Source of the DNA: Arthrobacter_M sp030063245
GTDB taxonomy: Bacteria > Actinomycetota > Actinomycetes > Actinomycetales > Micrococcaceae
NCBI RefSeq assembly: GCF_051131705.1
Contig: NZ_CP180316.1
Coordinates: 3,534,001-3,598,000 of the forward strand
DNA length: 64,000 bases
Reading direction: 5' to 3'
The translations under genes were made by a program, and so were the position numbers. This document shows, piece after piece, positions 34,625 to 43,054 of the stretch. The notes under the pieces are model-generated. The model was not told the DNA's origin. It saw only the letters and a list, made by a program, of their open reading frames with translations, and did no database searches. Every line of letters starts with the position of its first letter. Positions within the stretch are counted from its first letter, which is position 1.

Positions 34625-35632
34625 ATGCCCCAAGTATCTCTGCCCAAAGGGGCAAATGCCGTTATTGCATCGCCACTCCACGCTGCCCTCCGGCTGGAGC
34701 TACGCTGGACCGCACCGTCAGCAACTGACGAACTGGACTTGTTCATGCTGCTGCTGGATTCCAACGGCCGAATAACAGATAACGCAGACATTGTCTTCTA
34801 TAACCAGCCAGACTACGCCGCAGGTGCAGCCAAGTATCTTGGACGGAATGATGCAGGCCCAGGGCAGGCACACAATGCAGAAATAACACTCGGAAGACTG
34901 CCCGAAAATGTGTACTCCATCGCCATTGCTGCTGCATTGGACTCGGAAGACTCCCAGCTGGGGGCACTGTCCTCCCTTGACCTGACTGCCACGAGTGATT
35001 TTGGCACCCTTTTCAGCATCCCTTGCGAAGGCCTTTCCAGTGAACGCGTTGCCGTGGTCGCCGAAATCTACCGTAGGAACGGCGACTGGAAGGTCCGCTC
35101 AGTATCCCAAGGCTGGAACGGGGGCCTGCCAGACCTCCTCACCCACTACGGCGCCGTCATTGACGACCAGCCGAGCTCACCAGCACCGAACCAAATGGGC
35201 ACTGCAACGCCAACGCCAAATGCTGCACCAGTCAAAGCAGATGAGGCCAAGCTCTCGGCGCTTCAAGACCTGGACCATCGGATTCGCGAGCGCGAGGCCG
35301 TTTTGGCTGATTTGGAATCCCGCATTGTTGAAACTCGTGAAATTAACCTCCTGCAGGATCTGGGCATCTACGATTTTTCACATCCGCTTGAAGATGCCCT
35401 CCAGTACAAGGATCGACTGACTCAGCTGCGCACCTCGATAAAAGCACTAGTCAAAGCATGTGCGGTAACAGGGGCCACCAATTGGGCTGTCAACGGAAAC
35501 CTTGCCAAGGGAGCCCAAATGGTGAGAGAACAATGCAAGTTGATGCTCAGGGCTTACAACGCGGAAGCCGACAACTGCGTTAGAACAGTCCGTGCACATT
35601 CTCTGGATGGAGCGCGCCAAGAGTTCCATTGA
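34625..35632 (+). CDS. TerD-DUF4041 protein (N-terminal part of a split gene)
   Basis: This 335-residue product starts MPQVSLPKGAN, the normal TerD beginning. The TerD domain (about 1-155) contains DELDLFMLLLDSNGRI, DIVFYNQPD and the end WKVRSVSQGWNGGL; acidic residues expected to bind calcium are present. A linker follows, then a coiled coil (about 195-240) and the start of DUF4041 (INLLQDLGIYDFSHPLEDAL, then KLMLRAYNAEADNCVRTVRA). The frame stops within DUF4041 just before residues that continue in the next frame. TerD proteins occur in tellurite and phage-resistance operons. The region is less GC-rich than its neighbours. Confidence 0.85.
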   Translation: MPQVSLPKGANAVIASPLHAALRLELRWTAPSATDELDLFMLLLDSNGRITDNADIVFYNQPDYAAGAAKYLGRNDAGPGQAHNAEITLGRLPENVYSIAIAAALDSEDSQLGALSSLDLTATSDFGTLFSIPCEGLSSERVAVVAEIYRRNGDWKVRSVSQGWNGGLPDLLTHYGAVIDDQPSSPAPNQMGTATPTPNAAPVKADEAKLSALQDLDHRIREREAVLADLESRIVETREINLLQDLGIYDFSHPLEDALQYKDRLTQLRTSIKALVKACAVTGATNWAVNGNLAKGAQMVREQCKLMLRAYNAEADNCVRTVRAHSLDGARQEFH

Positions 35633-36335
35633 AAAGCTCGGCAAGAGCATGGCCATCGAGATCACTGACGACTATCACCAGCTGCGACTGGACGAACTCA
35701 AGCTCACCGCTGATTATCATGTGAAAGTCGCAAACGAGCGTGAGGCCCAGCGAACTTTGAGGGAGGAGGCCCGCGAACAAGAAAAGGTCGAGAAGGAGCT
35801 GCAGAAGGCTCGTGAAAAAGTTGAGCAGGAACGCAGCAAATACCAGGCCGCCTTGGCTATTGCCATAGAGAACGGTGAACCGGAAGCCATTGCCACAATG
35901 CAGCAATTTGTGGCGGATGCCGACGCCAAGCTCCACGACCTTGAAAATCGGCAAGCCAATGTGCGCACGGGCTACATATATGTAATCTCCAATCTGGGTG
36001 CTTTTGGTGACCGCATCGTAAAGATCGGCATGACTCGTAGGCTCGAGCCGACTGAACGAATCCGTGAACTTAGCGGAGCCGGCGTTCCATTCCTCTACGA
36101 CGTCCACGTCCTCTTCTTCAGCGAAGACGCTGCAGCTCTGGAAGCACAGTTGCACCGCGAATTCGAGGCTAAACGAGTCAACAAAGTCAACCTTCGACGT
36201 GAGTTTTTCTATGCCACTCCCGCAGAGGTCAAGGAAGCCGTCAATCGTCTGGTTGGGGTTACAACTCTAGAATTTAAGGAAGAATCAGAAGCAAGCGAGT
36301 TCAGGCTCAGCCTGTCACTGTCGAAAGGCAAATAA
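35592..36335 (+). CDS. DUF4041-GIY-YIG (MUG113/T5orf172-like) protein, continuation in another frame
   Basis: This 247-residue frame overlaps the previous gene by 41 bases. From ERAKSSIEKLGKSMAIEI it continues DUF4041 exactly where the first frame stops, then has a coiled coil (about 50-100). It ends with a GIY-YIG-type nuclease domain: GYIYVISNLGAFG, VKIGMTRRLEP, ERIRELSGAGVPF and LHREFEAKRVNKVN. Intact proteins of this type are single chains, so this is probably a frameshifted gene. No ribosome binding site precedes the internal ATGs. Its stop overlaps the next start. Confidence 0.8.
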   Translation: MHILWMERAKSSIEKLGKSMAIEITDDYHQLRLDELKLTADYHVKVANEREAQRTLREEAREQEKVEKELQKAREKVEQERSKYQAALAIAIENGEPEAIATMQQFVADADAKLHDLENRQANVRTGYIYVISNLGAFGDRIVKIGMTRRLEPTERIRELSGAGVPFLYDVHVLFFSEDAAALEAQLHREFEAKRVNKVNLRREFFYATPAEVKEAVNRLVGVTTLEFKEESEASEFRLSLSLSKGK

Positions 36336-37711
36336 TGGGGTTCAAGAAAAGCGCATCAATCAAGGTCATGCCTGGAGTGCGTGTTCGCGTCTCCGCCAAG
36401 GGTGTCAGCGCCTATGCCGGCCGAACCAAAATCATGGGCACGTCGACGTCGAGCACCCGTCGGACCACTGCTCAGCGGACGCCTGCACGCAAGACTGCAA
36501 CCAGACCAACTGCAGTACGGAACTCTGCGTCCGCTCCACGCTATACACCTGCGGCCAGGCCAGGAATGCTCGCTCCCAAAGAGGAAAAGGCACTCTACGC
36601 CTACGCTGTGACTCGCCACGCGGCAGAGCTGGACCCTAGAGTCATACAACATCCGGTCTATGGGCAGGCAGCCGCGGCTCTGTTAGGACTCCAACATCTG
36701 CAGGCCGGCAACAACGAGGCTTGTGTTCAGGCACTGCAAAGTGTCATTCATGGGCAGCCCCCCATTGAAGCCAACCACTTTATGTCGAAATATCTCCCGC
36801 ATTTCTCCTTCGAGCTGGAGATAGCCGGCGGGGTCACCGCCCAGTTCCCCATGACTAACGCTGCATTGACGCTTGCTCTTGTGGAAGCGCTACAGTCCCT
36901 GCAGAGAATCCCCGAAGCAATTGAGTACGTTGAAGGACTCAATCCGACGTACCCGGCCCTGCTAAGTCTCGCAGAGCTCTACTCAGACCAGGGCAACTGG
37001 TCAGAGGTCATTAGACTGACTGACTCGTTGCCTGTGGACTCAGAATTGACTGGTTTGCTGGCGATTTTGAGGTCCCAAGCCCATTTCGAGTTAGATCAGT
37101 TGGTGGCAGCCAAGGAATGTCTTAAGCCCTTGACTGCAAGTAAGAAATACTCGGACAATCTTCGCTTCAAGGCCTTGGCTCTGCGCTCCAACATCAGTCT
37201 CGAAGAAAAAGCCTATGCCAGAGCCATCGCAGACCTTGAGAAGATCTTGGCGGAGAACTCCCAGATATCTGGGATTCGCGAAGCGATTGCGGACGTTCAC
37301 CAGGCCAGAGAAGATGCTGAGCAGCTGAAGGCTCAGGCAGTAGCTGCAAAGGCGGCCGAAACTCTACGAATCCGAGAAGAAAAAGGGGCTGAGGCGCAAC
37401 GACTTCGCGACGAAAAAACGGCTGAAGCGCAGCGACTACGAGGGGCAAAAGCAGCAGAGGCCCTGAGATTGCGTGAAGAAAAAGCCGCAGCCAAGCTGGC
37501 TCTGAACGCTACACCGGTTATGCAAACGAGCATTATCAATCTCAGCGACGACCTTGAAAAGGAAGCACCTGTCATAAACGATAAACCCGCCTCCGATCTA
37601 GCGGTGGACTCGGCCAACGAACCTGGTTTTTACCCAGATCCAGAAGGTGCTGCCCCTTACAGGTATTGGGACGGCAAAGCTTGGACCTCACGCGTCCGCA
37701 TGACGAAATAG
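36335..37711 (+). CDS. DUF4236-TPR-coiled-coil-DUF2510 protein
   Basis: This 458-residue protein starts with a DUF4236-like segment (KSASIKVMPGVRVRVSAKG, then VSAYAGRTKI). A Ser/Thr/Arg-rich linker follows. The middle (about 80-320) is helical and resembles tetratricopeptide repeats (for example YPALLSLAELYSDQGNWSEV). A coiled coil (about 325-385) contains tandem repeats of the form EK-x-AEAQRLR. The end is a DUF2510-like WW-type motif (GFYPDPEGAAPYRYWDGKAW). It has no membrane span. Its start overlaps the previous stop (TAATG), so it belongs to the same operon. Confidence 0.85.
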   Translation: MGFKKSASIKVMPGVRVRVSAKGVSAYAGRTKIMGTSTSSTRRTTAQRTPARKTATRPTAVRNSASAPRYTPAARPGMLAPKEEKALYAYAVTRHAAELDPRVIQHPVYGQAAAALLGLQHLQAGNNEACVQALQSVIHGQPPIEANHFMSKYLPHFSFELEIAGGVTAQFPMTNAALTLALVEALQSLQRIPEAIEYVEGLNPTYPALLSLAELYSDQGNWSEVIRLTDSLPVDSELTGLLAILRSQAHFELDQLVAAKECLKPLTASKKYSDNLRFKALALRSNISLEEKAYARAIADLEKILAENSQISGIREAIADVHQAREDAEQLKAQAVAAKAAETLRIREEKGAEAQRLRDEKTAEAQRLRGAKAAEALRLREEKAAAKLALNATPVMQTSIINLSDDLEKEAPVINDKPASDLAVDSANEPGFYPDPEGAAPYRYWDGKAWTSRVRMTK

Positions 37712-37881
37712 GCCTTGCTCGTAGGCGCATGTCTCGCCTCATCGGCACTAATCGGCTAGTCAGAATGATGGAGTCCGTCCGTGCTGTAGACGACGGCAGG
37801 ACCCGCCCCCCTGCGAAGCCATGAGTCTGATCGGGTGGCAGGCCTTCCGGGAATATCAAGATGAGCGCTAATGGGTTCAAA

Positions 37882-37912
37882 TCAAAGCGTGTCGCTGGTC
37901 AAAAGCGTGTCG
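37882..37912 (+). repeat. Short tandem direct repeat next to the tRNA end
   Basis: TCAAAGCGTGTCG (37882-37894) is repeated as TCAAAAGCGTGTCG (37899-37912) in the otherwise empty space between the last island gene and the tRNA terminator. It may be a recombination or attachment remnant at the island border. No partner copy was found elsewhere in the window. Confidence 0.5.
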
Positions 37913-37940
37913 TTTCCGTGTCACTAGGCGGAAATTGGGC

Positions 37941-37987
37941 AAGAAGAAAAGCCCTCCAACCAACGTTTCCGCTGGTCAGAGAGCTTT
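37941..37987 (-). terminator. Rho-independent terminator of tRNA-Ala
   Basis: Read on the minus strand, AAAGCTCTC pairs with GAGGGCTTT (one G-T pair) around a loop of about 22 bases, followed by TTTTCTTCTT. It starts three bases after the tRNA 3' end. Confidence 0.75.
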
Positions 37988-37989
37988 CG

Positions 37990-38065
37990 TGGTGGAGCTA
38001 AGGAGATTCGAACTCCTGACCTCTTCGATGCGAACGAAGCGCGCTACCAACTGCGCCATAGCCCC
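37990..38065 (-). tRNA. tRNA-Ala (anticodon CGC)
   Basis: On the minus strand the 76-nt gene starts GGGGCTATGGCGC and ends TAGCTCCACCA with encoded CCA. The acceptor stem pairs GGGGCTA with TAGCTCC, the anticodon stem is CTTCG/CGAAG, and the loop TTCGCAT gives anticodon CGC, reading GCG (Ala). The T arm is AGGAGTTCGAATCTCCT. It marks the change from accessory to core DNA. Confidence 0.96.
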
Positions 38066-38166
38066 GCGATGGCACTGCCATCGACTTCTTTAGAGTAGCG
38101 CCCTGACCTGCACTTTCCAAACGCCGCACCCCCCGATCCAGCACTCCGATCCTGCAGTCCGGCGGT

Positions 38167-38958
38167 TCAAGCGCCGCGGGAATCGAGCCACTGGCTGAAG
38201 GTCACGGTCCCGCCGGCATGCTCGGGCACCAGATTCCCGCCCTGCCGCAGGAATCTGCCCAGGCTGCCCGGCAGCGGCAGCGGGGTGGTCATGCCCTTGC
38301 GCCCGGTGGCGGCCTTCCACTGCTGGACCAGCTGGCGCATGGTCAGCACCTCGGGTCCGCCGATGATCCGGGTACTGTGCGCCGGGGCGGCATCATCCAC
38401 CGCGGCGTCCACCAGGGCGCGGGCAACGTCCGCGGTGGCAATCGGCTGGAAGGAGACTCCCCTGATCACGGGGATCAGCCCGTACCTGGCGCCCGAACTG
38501 AAGATGCCGGCCACCAGATCGTGGAACTGGGTGGCGGCGACCACGGATGCGGGCAGCTGCGCTCGCTCGTACTGCCGTGCGCGGGCCGCCTGCACCTTGT
38601 AGTAGCCGTAATCGGCGTTCCCGGCGTTGGCGATGGTCAGCAGAACCGCCCGACCCACGCCGGCCGCTGCTGCGGCGCGGAGCAACCGGCCGCTGGTGGC
38701 GGGGAGAATTTTCAGCGCGGCGCCGATCTTGGCATCCAGGGTTTCGATCAGCAGATCCGCCCCGGCCAGTGCTTCGGCGAGCCCTTCGCCAGAGGCAGCG
38801 TCGGCGACGACGTATTCAGGTCCCTCCATGCGTGAGGGGTGGTCGGGCGCGGGCAGGTGCCGGCTGAGGGAGCGTACGCCGTATCCACGCCGCGCGGCCT
38901 CGGCCACCACCATTCGACCGGCCGTTCCGGTACCGCCTGCCACCGCGATTAACACCAT
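38167..38958 (-). CDS. NmrA-like SDR family NAD(P)-binding protein
   Basis: This 263-residue protein has an atypical short-chain dehydrogenase fold with the nucleotide motif VAGGTGTAGRMVV at residues 6-18. It lacks the YxxxK catalytic pattern of classical members (YGYYKVQAARAR is the nearest, about 117). It resembles actinobacterial proteins related to NmrA and UbiE-associated reductases that bind NAD(P) and sense redox state or reduce quinone-like substrates. It is transcribed away from the tRNA side and stands alone. Confidence 0.82.
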   Translation of the reverse strand: MVLIAVAGGTGTAGRMVVAEAARRGYGVRSLSRHLPAPDHPSRMEGPEYVVADAASGEGLAEALAGADLLIETLDAKIGAALKILPATSGRLLRAAAAAGVGRAVLLTIANAGNADYGYYKVQAARARQYERAQLPASVVAATQFHDLVAGIFSSGARYGLIPVIRGVSFQPIATADVARALVDAAVDDAAPAHSTRIIGGPEVLTMRQLVQQWKAATGRKGMTTPLPLPGSLGRFLRQGGNLVPEHAGGTVTFSQWLDSRGA

Positions 38959-39160
38959 GGGAGCAGACTATCCGGCTCAGCGCGTCAGCGGAATGCCGGA
39001 AGCCGTGATCTTGCCTCGGATGCGAACGGGCCCGGTCTTGCGGATCGCGGCGGGCCTGTCGGGTCCGTGCTTGAGACGGGAGTTGTGCAGACCGACGACG
39101 CTGGACCCGAAACAGCGGCCTACCGGACGCTCGGGGCTAAGCAGCGCCGGTCGGCGAAGC

Positions 39161-40459
39161 TTAGGCTCGCCGGCGCTGCAGGACGTCGTCGAGGTTGCTG
39201 AGGCCGTGCACCGGTTTGGTCTTTGCGGGAACGACGACGGCGCCCGCGGGGGTCTGCGCACCGGACCGTTGCGCTGTGGCCTGCCCGCCGGACGGTTCCA
39301 CGGCCGTCGCCCCGGCGGCCGGTTTCACGTCTGTGGCGGTTTCGCTGGGCGCTGCTTCGGTGGCTGCAGCTGCTTCGGTGGCCGCGGCAGCTTCGGTGGC
39401 TTTGATGGATGTCTTCGCGGCGGCCTTGGGTGCGGCGGGGAGTCCCAGCGGGGCCGGGGCGGGACGGTCGGCCTTGGCGGCTTGGACGTAGCCGGGCTTG
39501 GGGATTTCGACCGGCTCCCAGGTCGGGGGTTCGGCAACGACACGGGTGTGGGCCACTTCGGCGTCCGCGGCGCCCCGGGCGGCGACTTCCAGGGCTTCCC
39601 GGCGGAGTTCGGCGGCGGTCAGCGGCTTGTTCGCTTCCCGGGCTGCCTGGACTGTGTGCCCGGTGGCCCCGGCGTCAAAATCGGCCGAGTCGAAAACTGT
39701 AACGGCGGGCTGGCCGGGAGCTGGCTGTCCTGCGGCTCCGGCGGTGGCTGTGTGGGCGGCGGCGGTACGGACGGGAACTGGCGCGGACCCCATGGCCTCT
39801 CGGAAGGCGGCGTCGACCTTACGCCTACGACCCCGAATGGCGAGGGCCCGGAGCAATGCAAGCGAGGCGAGGAAGACGATCCCGCCGGCGGCAGGGATCA
39901 GGCCCGATGCCAGGCCCAGCAGTTTCAGACCACCACCGATAACGACCGTCAGCAGCGCCAGGAAGCCCAGCAAGGCCACGGCGGTTCGGCCATAGCGGAT
40001 TTTAAGTCTGGCCGACGGCGCCGCCCGCGCGGCACCGTCGTGGCCGCCGTCGTGGCCGCCGTCACTGTGCCGGTCAACGTTAGGTGTGCCGCCGTCGTGC
40101 TGGCCGCGCCCGCCGCCGTCGTGCATCCCACCGTCGTACCTGACGCCGTCATCCTGCAGCCGGGCATCGGACCCCGTTCGCGCTGCGGTCTGCGGGCGCG
40201 CGCTGGCCGCCGACGGAGCGGGGGAAGTGCCGGTGTTGTTCATCTGTGTCTCCTGCGTCGGCGGAGTTTCCATGGCCATGAAAACGTCTGGGCGAGGGGC
40301 CGGGGCAACCTCAAAGGCTATGGCCTGCTCCGGGACCGCGGCCGGACTGTCTGCCAAGGGGATCGGCTGCTGTCTGCGCAGCACATATGGACCCACCCAC
40401 ACCAGCCAGAGGGCGACAGCGATCAGCAAAATCACTGAGGTATTCACGGGGATATCCAC
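39161..40459 (-). CDS. Actinobacterial membrane protein, possibly SepX/GlpR-like
   Basis: This 432-residue protein has an N-terminal membrane helix (SVILLIAVALWLVWVGPYVL, residues 9-28), then a low-complexity Asp-Gly-His linker. Two further hydrophobic helices lie near 165-205, followed by a long Ala/Pro-rich cytoplasmic tail. The tail includes tandem ATEAAA repeats (about 345-360). In Streptomyces and Corynebacterium the FtsZ-associated SepX/GlpR gene lies near rimJ and galU, as here. The match rests on topology and gene order. Confidence 0.6.
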   Translation of the reverse strand: MDIPVNTSVILLIAVALWLVWVGPYVLRRQQPIPLADSPAAVPEQAIAFEVAPAPRPDVFMAMETPPTQETQMNNTGTSPAPSAASARPQTAARTGSDARLQDDGVRYDGGMHDGGGRGQHDGGTPNVDRHSDGGHDGGHDGAARAAPSARLKIRYGRTAVALLGFLALLTVVIGGGLKLLGLASGLIPAAGGIVFLASLALLRALAIRGRRRKVDAAFREAMGSAPVPVRTAAAHTATAGAAGQPAPGQPAVTVFDSADFDAGATGHTVQAAREANKPLTAAELRREALEVAARGAADAEVAHTRVVAEPPTWEPVEIPKPGYVQAAKADRPAPAPLGLPAAPKAAAKTSIKATEAAAATEAAAATEAAPSETATDVKPAAGATAVEPSGGQATAQRSGAQTPAGAVVVPAKTKPVHGLSNLDDVLQRRRA

Positions 40460-40557
40460 GGTTCAACTTTAAGGGGAATTCATGGCCGCCCGGGCATTAG
40501 CTGGGGCGTGTCGCAAGGTACCGGAGAATTAGATCCCGCCCGGTCCGGCGCCGTGGG

Positions 40558-41154
40558 TCAGTCGCCGCGGCTGCGCAGCCAGCGCGACAACAGCCCCTCC
40601 GGGACTTCCTCGGCCGTGAGCGCGAAGCTGCGGTGGTCCGTCCATTGCCCGTCGATGTGCAGATAACGCGGCCGCAGCCCCTCGTCGCGGAAGCCCAGTT
40701 TCTCCACCACCCGCAGACTCGGCGCGTTTTCCGGCCGGATATTAATTTCCATCCGGTGCAGGCCAAGACGGCCGAAACAGTGGTCCGTGGCCATGGCCAC
40801 GGCGGTCGGGGTAATGCCGCGGCCGGCACGCTCCTGTTCCACCCAGTACCCCAACGTGGCGCTCATTGCGGACCCCCAGACAATCGAGGAGACAGTCAGT
40901 TGGCCGATCAGCTGCGGCGCCGCGGAGCCGGGGAACCGTTCGGCGATGACGAACGGCAGCGCCGTGGACGCCCGCGCCTGATCGTTCAGGGCACGGACCA
41001 TGCCGGCGAAGGTTGGCAGCTGGGCGCCGGGGACGGGACTGGTGGCTTCCCAGGGCGCGAGCCACTCGGCGTTGCGCCGGCGGACTTCACGCCAGGCTTT
41101 TTTGTCCCGGTAGCGGATCGGCCGGAGCACAATATCCCCGCACTCCAGTGTCAC
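40558..41154 (-). CDS. rimJ: RimJ/RimL-type GNAT N-acetyltransferase
   Basis: This 198-residue acetyltransferase has the acetyl-CoA site pattern ERAGRGITPTAVAM and the late segment RPENAPSLRVVEKLGF, typical of RimJ-like enzymes that acetylate N-termini of ribosomal or other proteins. The GTG start is preferred because it begins VTLECGDIVLRPIRYRD, the usual family start, 28 bases after the galU stop. A longer frame reaching into galU is not likely. Co-transcribed with galU. Confidence 0.85.
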   Translation of the reverse strand: MTLECGDIVLRPIRYRDKKAWREVRRRNAEWLAPWEATSPVPGAQLPTFAGMVRALNDQARASTALPFVIAERFPGSAAPQLIGQLTVSSIVWGSAMSATLGYWVEQERAGRGITPTAVAMATDHCFGRLGLHRMEINIRPENAPSLRVVEKLGFRDEGLRPRYLHIDGQWTDHRSFALTAEEVPEGLLSRWLRSRGD

Positions 41155-41182
41155 CGGCCAGCCGGCGTCCCCCCACACGGCA

Positions 41183-42085
41183 CTAGGCCGGCAGCTGGGC
41201 CGCGAATCCACCCAGCCACTTGCGCAGCTCCGGACCCAGGTCTTCACGGTCACAGGCCAGCGTGACGACGGCCTTGAGGTAGCTCAACTTGTCCCCGGTG
41301 TCGTAGCGTCGGCCACGGAAAACGACGCCGTAGACGCCACCGCCATCCCCCTCCCTGCCCGCCATGGTCTGCAGCGCATCGGTGAGCTGAATTTCTCCGC
41401 CGCGGCCCGGCGGCGTCTCCTCGAGGACGGCGAAGATATCCGGATGCAGCACGTACCGGCCGATCATCGCCAGGTTCGATGGCGCTTCCTCCACGCTGGG
41501 CTTCTCCACGAGCCGCCGGACGCGCACGTAGCTTTCGCCGTCGATCTCCTCCATGTCCGCACAGCCGTAGGCGGAGATCTGCTCGGGCTCCACCTCGATC
41601 AGCGCGATGACGGATCCGCCGGTTTTGGCCTGCACATCCATCATGGTGGTCAGCAGTTCGTCGCGCTCGTCGATGAGGTCATCACCGAGCAGGACGGCAA
41701 ACGGCTCGTTCCCCACGTGGGTCTTGGCGCGCATGACCGCGTGGCCCAGGCCCTTGGGGTCGCCCTGCCGGACGTAGTGGATCTCGCCGAGTTCGGTGGC
41801 GTGCTGGACGGCCGCGAGCCGGTCCTCATCCCCCTTGGCCTCAAGCAGCCGTTCGACGCCCGGCACCCGGTCGAAATGGTCCTCCAGCGCGCGCTTATTG
41901 CGGCCGGTGATCATCAGGACATCCTGAAGACCGGCACTGACGGCCTCCTGGACAACGTACTGGATGGCCGGCTTGTCGACGACGGGGAGCATTTCCTTTG
42001 GCATGGCCTTGGTGGCCGGGAGGAAGCGTGTGCCCAGACCCGCGACGGGGATTACGGCCTTGCGAACTCGAGGTGCAGAAGTCAT
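41183..42085 (-). CDS. galU: UTP-glucose-1-phosphate uridylyltransferase
   Basis: This 300-residue nucleotidyltransferase makes UDP-glucose from UTP and glucose-1-phosphate for cell-wall sugars and glycolipids. It has the nucleotide motif GLGTRFLPATKAMPKE (residues 16-31), LLGDDLIDE with the metal-binding Asp, and VEKPSVEEAPSN. The length fits bacterial GalU. It lies upstream of rimJ on the same strand and diverges from the cyclo-ligase gene. Confidence 0.96.
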   Translation of the reverse strand: MTSAPRVRKAVIPVAGLGTRFLPATKAMPKEMLPVVDKPAIQYVVQEAVSAGLQDVLMITGRNKRALEDHFDRVPGVERLLEAKGDEDRLAAVQHATELGEIHYVRQGDPKGLGHAVMRAKTHVGNEPFAVLLGDDLIDERDELLTTMMDVQAKTGGSVIALIEVEPEQISAYGCADMEEIDGESYVRVRRLVEKPSVEEAPSNLAMIGRYVLHPDIFAVLEETPPGRGGEIQLTDALQTMAGREGDGGGVYGVVFRGRRYDTGDKLSYLKAVVTLACDREDLGPELRKWLGGFAAQLPA

Positions 42086-42243
42086 TGTCCTAGGCTACTG
42101 GAGGATATTGAAGTTTGGTTGCAGCGGCGCAACGGATTGTGCAGGTACGGCAAATACGGTGCTCCTTCGTCCGGCTACCGCAGGTGCGGCCGGACGGAGG
42201 CAAAAGCTGCTCGGATGCGGTTCCAAGGGGAACGGGAGAAACG

Positions 42244-42963
42244 ATGAGGGGCAAGAGCGAGATGCGCGCAGTATTGCGCGTTAGACGGCAGGCAATGAAC
42301 GACGGCGACCGCGAGGACGCCGGCCGGCGCCTGGCTGCGCAAGCGCTGAGCTGGGCGCGTTCGTTGAGCAACGGGAGGGAGCATGCCCCTTCGGCTGGCG
42401 CCGGGGAGCAGCGTAGGCCGTCGTCGGGCAGCGCGGCGGAGCTGGCGTCGTATTCGGGCAGTGCTGCGGGGCCGGTCCCAGGGTCTGCCCCCGTCCGCCT
42501 CGGTGCCTACGTTTCCGGTGGGACGGAGCCGCCGACGGAACAGCTGCTGCACGTTCTGGTCCAGGCCGGCTACCAGATCCTGGTGCCCGTGTGTGAGCCG
42601 GACTTCAAGCTATCCTGGGTTCGCTGGCGGCCGGACATTCCCCTGCGGCGCAGCCGACTGGCTCCCGTGGACGAACCTGCCGGAGAACGTCAGTCTGCGG
42701 ATGTCATGGCCGGAGCTGCCGGAATCCTGCTGCCGGCGCTGGCCGCTGATGCCGGGGGAAACCGGCTGGGACATGGGGGCGGATACTACGACCGGTTTCT
42801 TGCCGCACTGGCGCAAACCGGAACCCGGCCAGCTACTGCCGCGGTGGTGTACGACCATGAGCTGCTCTCCGCCGGAGAACTGGAACACGACGTCCTGGAT
42901 GCCCGTGTGGGCGGCGTCCTGACCCCGCGGGGCTATACGGCAGCGACGGCGAGTGGCACCTGA
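42244..42963 (+). CDS. 5-formyltetrahydrofolate cyclo-ligase
   Basis: This 239-residue enzyme uses ATP to convert 5-formyl-THF to 5,10-methenyl-THF. It starts MRGKSEMRAVLRVRRQAM, and the ATP/folate-binding motif NRLGHGGGYYDRFLA lies near residue 177. A Gly/Ser-rich stretch of about 30 residues (about 50-80) is longer than usual and is probably a loop. A weak GGGAG precedes the ATG. It may be read together with the fmdB-family gene 90 bp downstream. Confidence 0.92.
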   Translation: MRGKSEMRAVLRVRRQAMNDGDREDAGRRLAAQALSWARSLSNGREHAPSAGAGEQRRPSSGSAAELASYSGSAAGPVPGSAPVRLGAYVSGGTEPPTEQLLHVLVQAGYQILVPVCEPDFKLSWVRWRPDIPLRRSRLAPVDEPAGERQSADVMAGAAGILLPALAADAGGNRLGHGGGYYDRFLAALAQTGTRPATAAVVYDHELLSAGELEHDVLDARVGGVLTPRGYTAATASGT

Positions 42964-42965
42964 GA

Positions 42966-42985
42966 GAGTGCTAGAATTGGCACTC
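42966..42985 (+). promoter_or_regulatory. CIRCE-like inverted repeat with a -10-like core
   Basis: GAGTGC and GCACTC flank TAGAATTG, directly after the cyclo-ligase stop and 70 bp before the fmdB-family start. The arms match the half-sites of the HrcA operator CIRCE (GAGTGCTAA and its complement), but the order and spacing differ from the classic TTAGCACTC-N9-GAGTGCTAA. TAGAAT could act as a -10. A second inverted repeat, TCAGGGCC/GGCCCTGA, follows at about 42984-43031. Confidence 0.4.
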
Positions 42986-43054
42986 AGGGCCTTAGACTGC
43001 TAACGTATCCCGGTTCAGCCACGGCCCTGACCCATGTTTTCAGGAGGAAAATCT

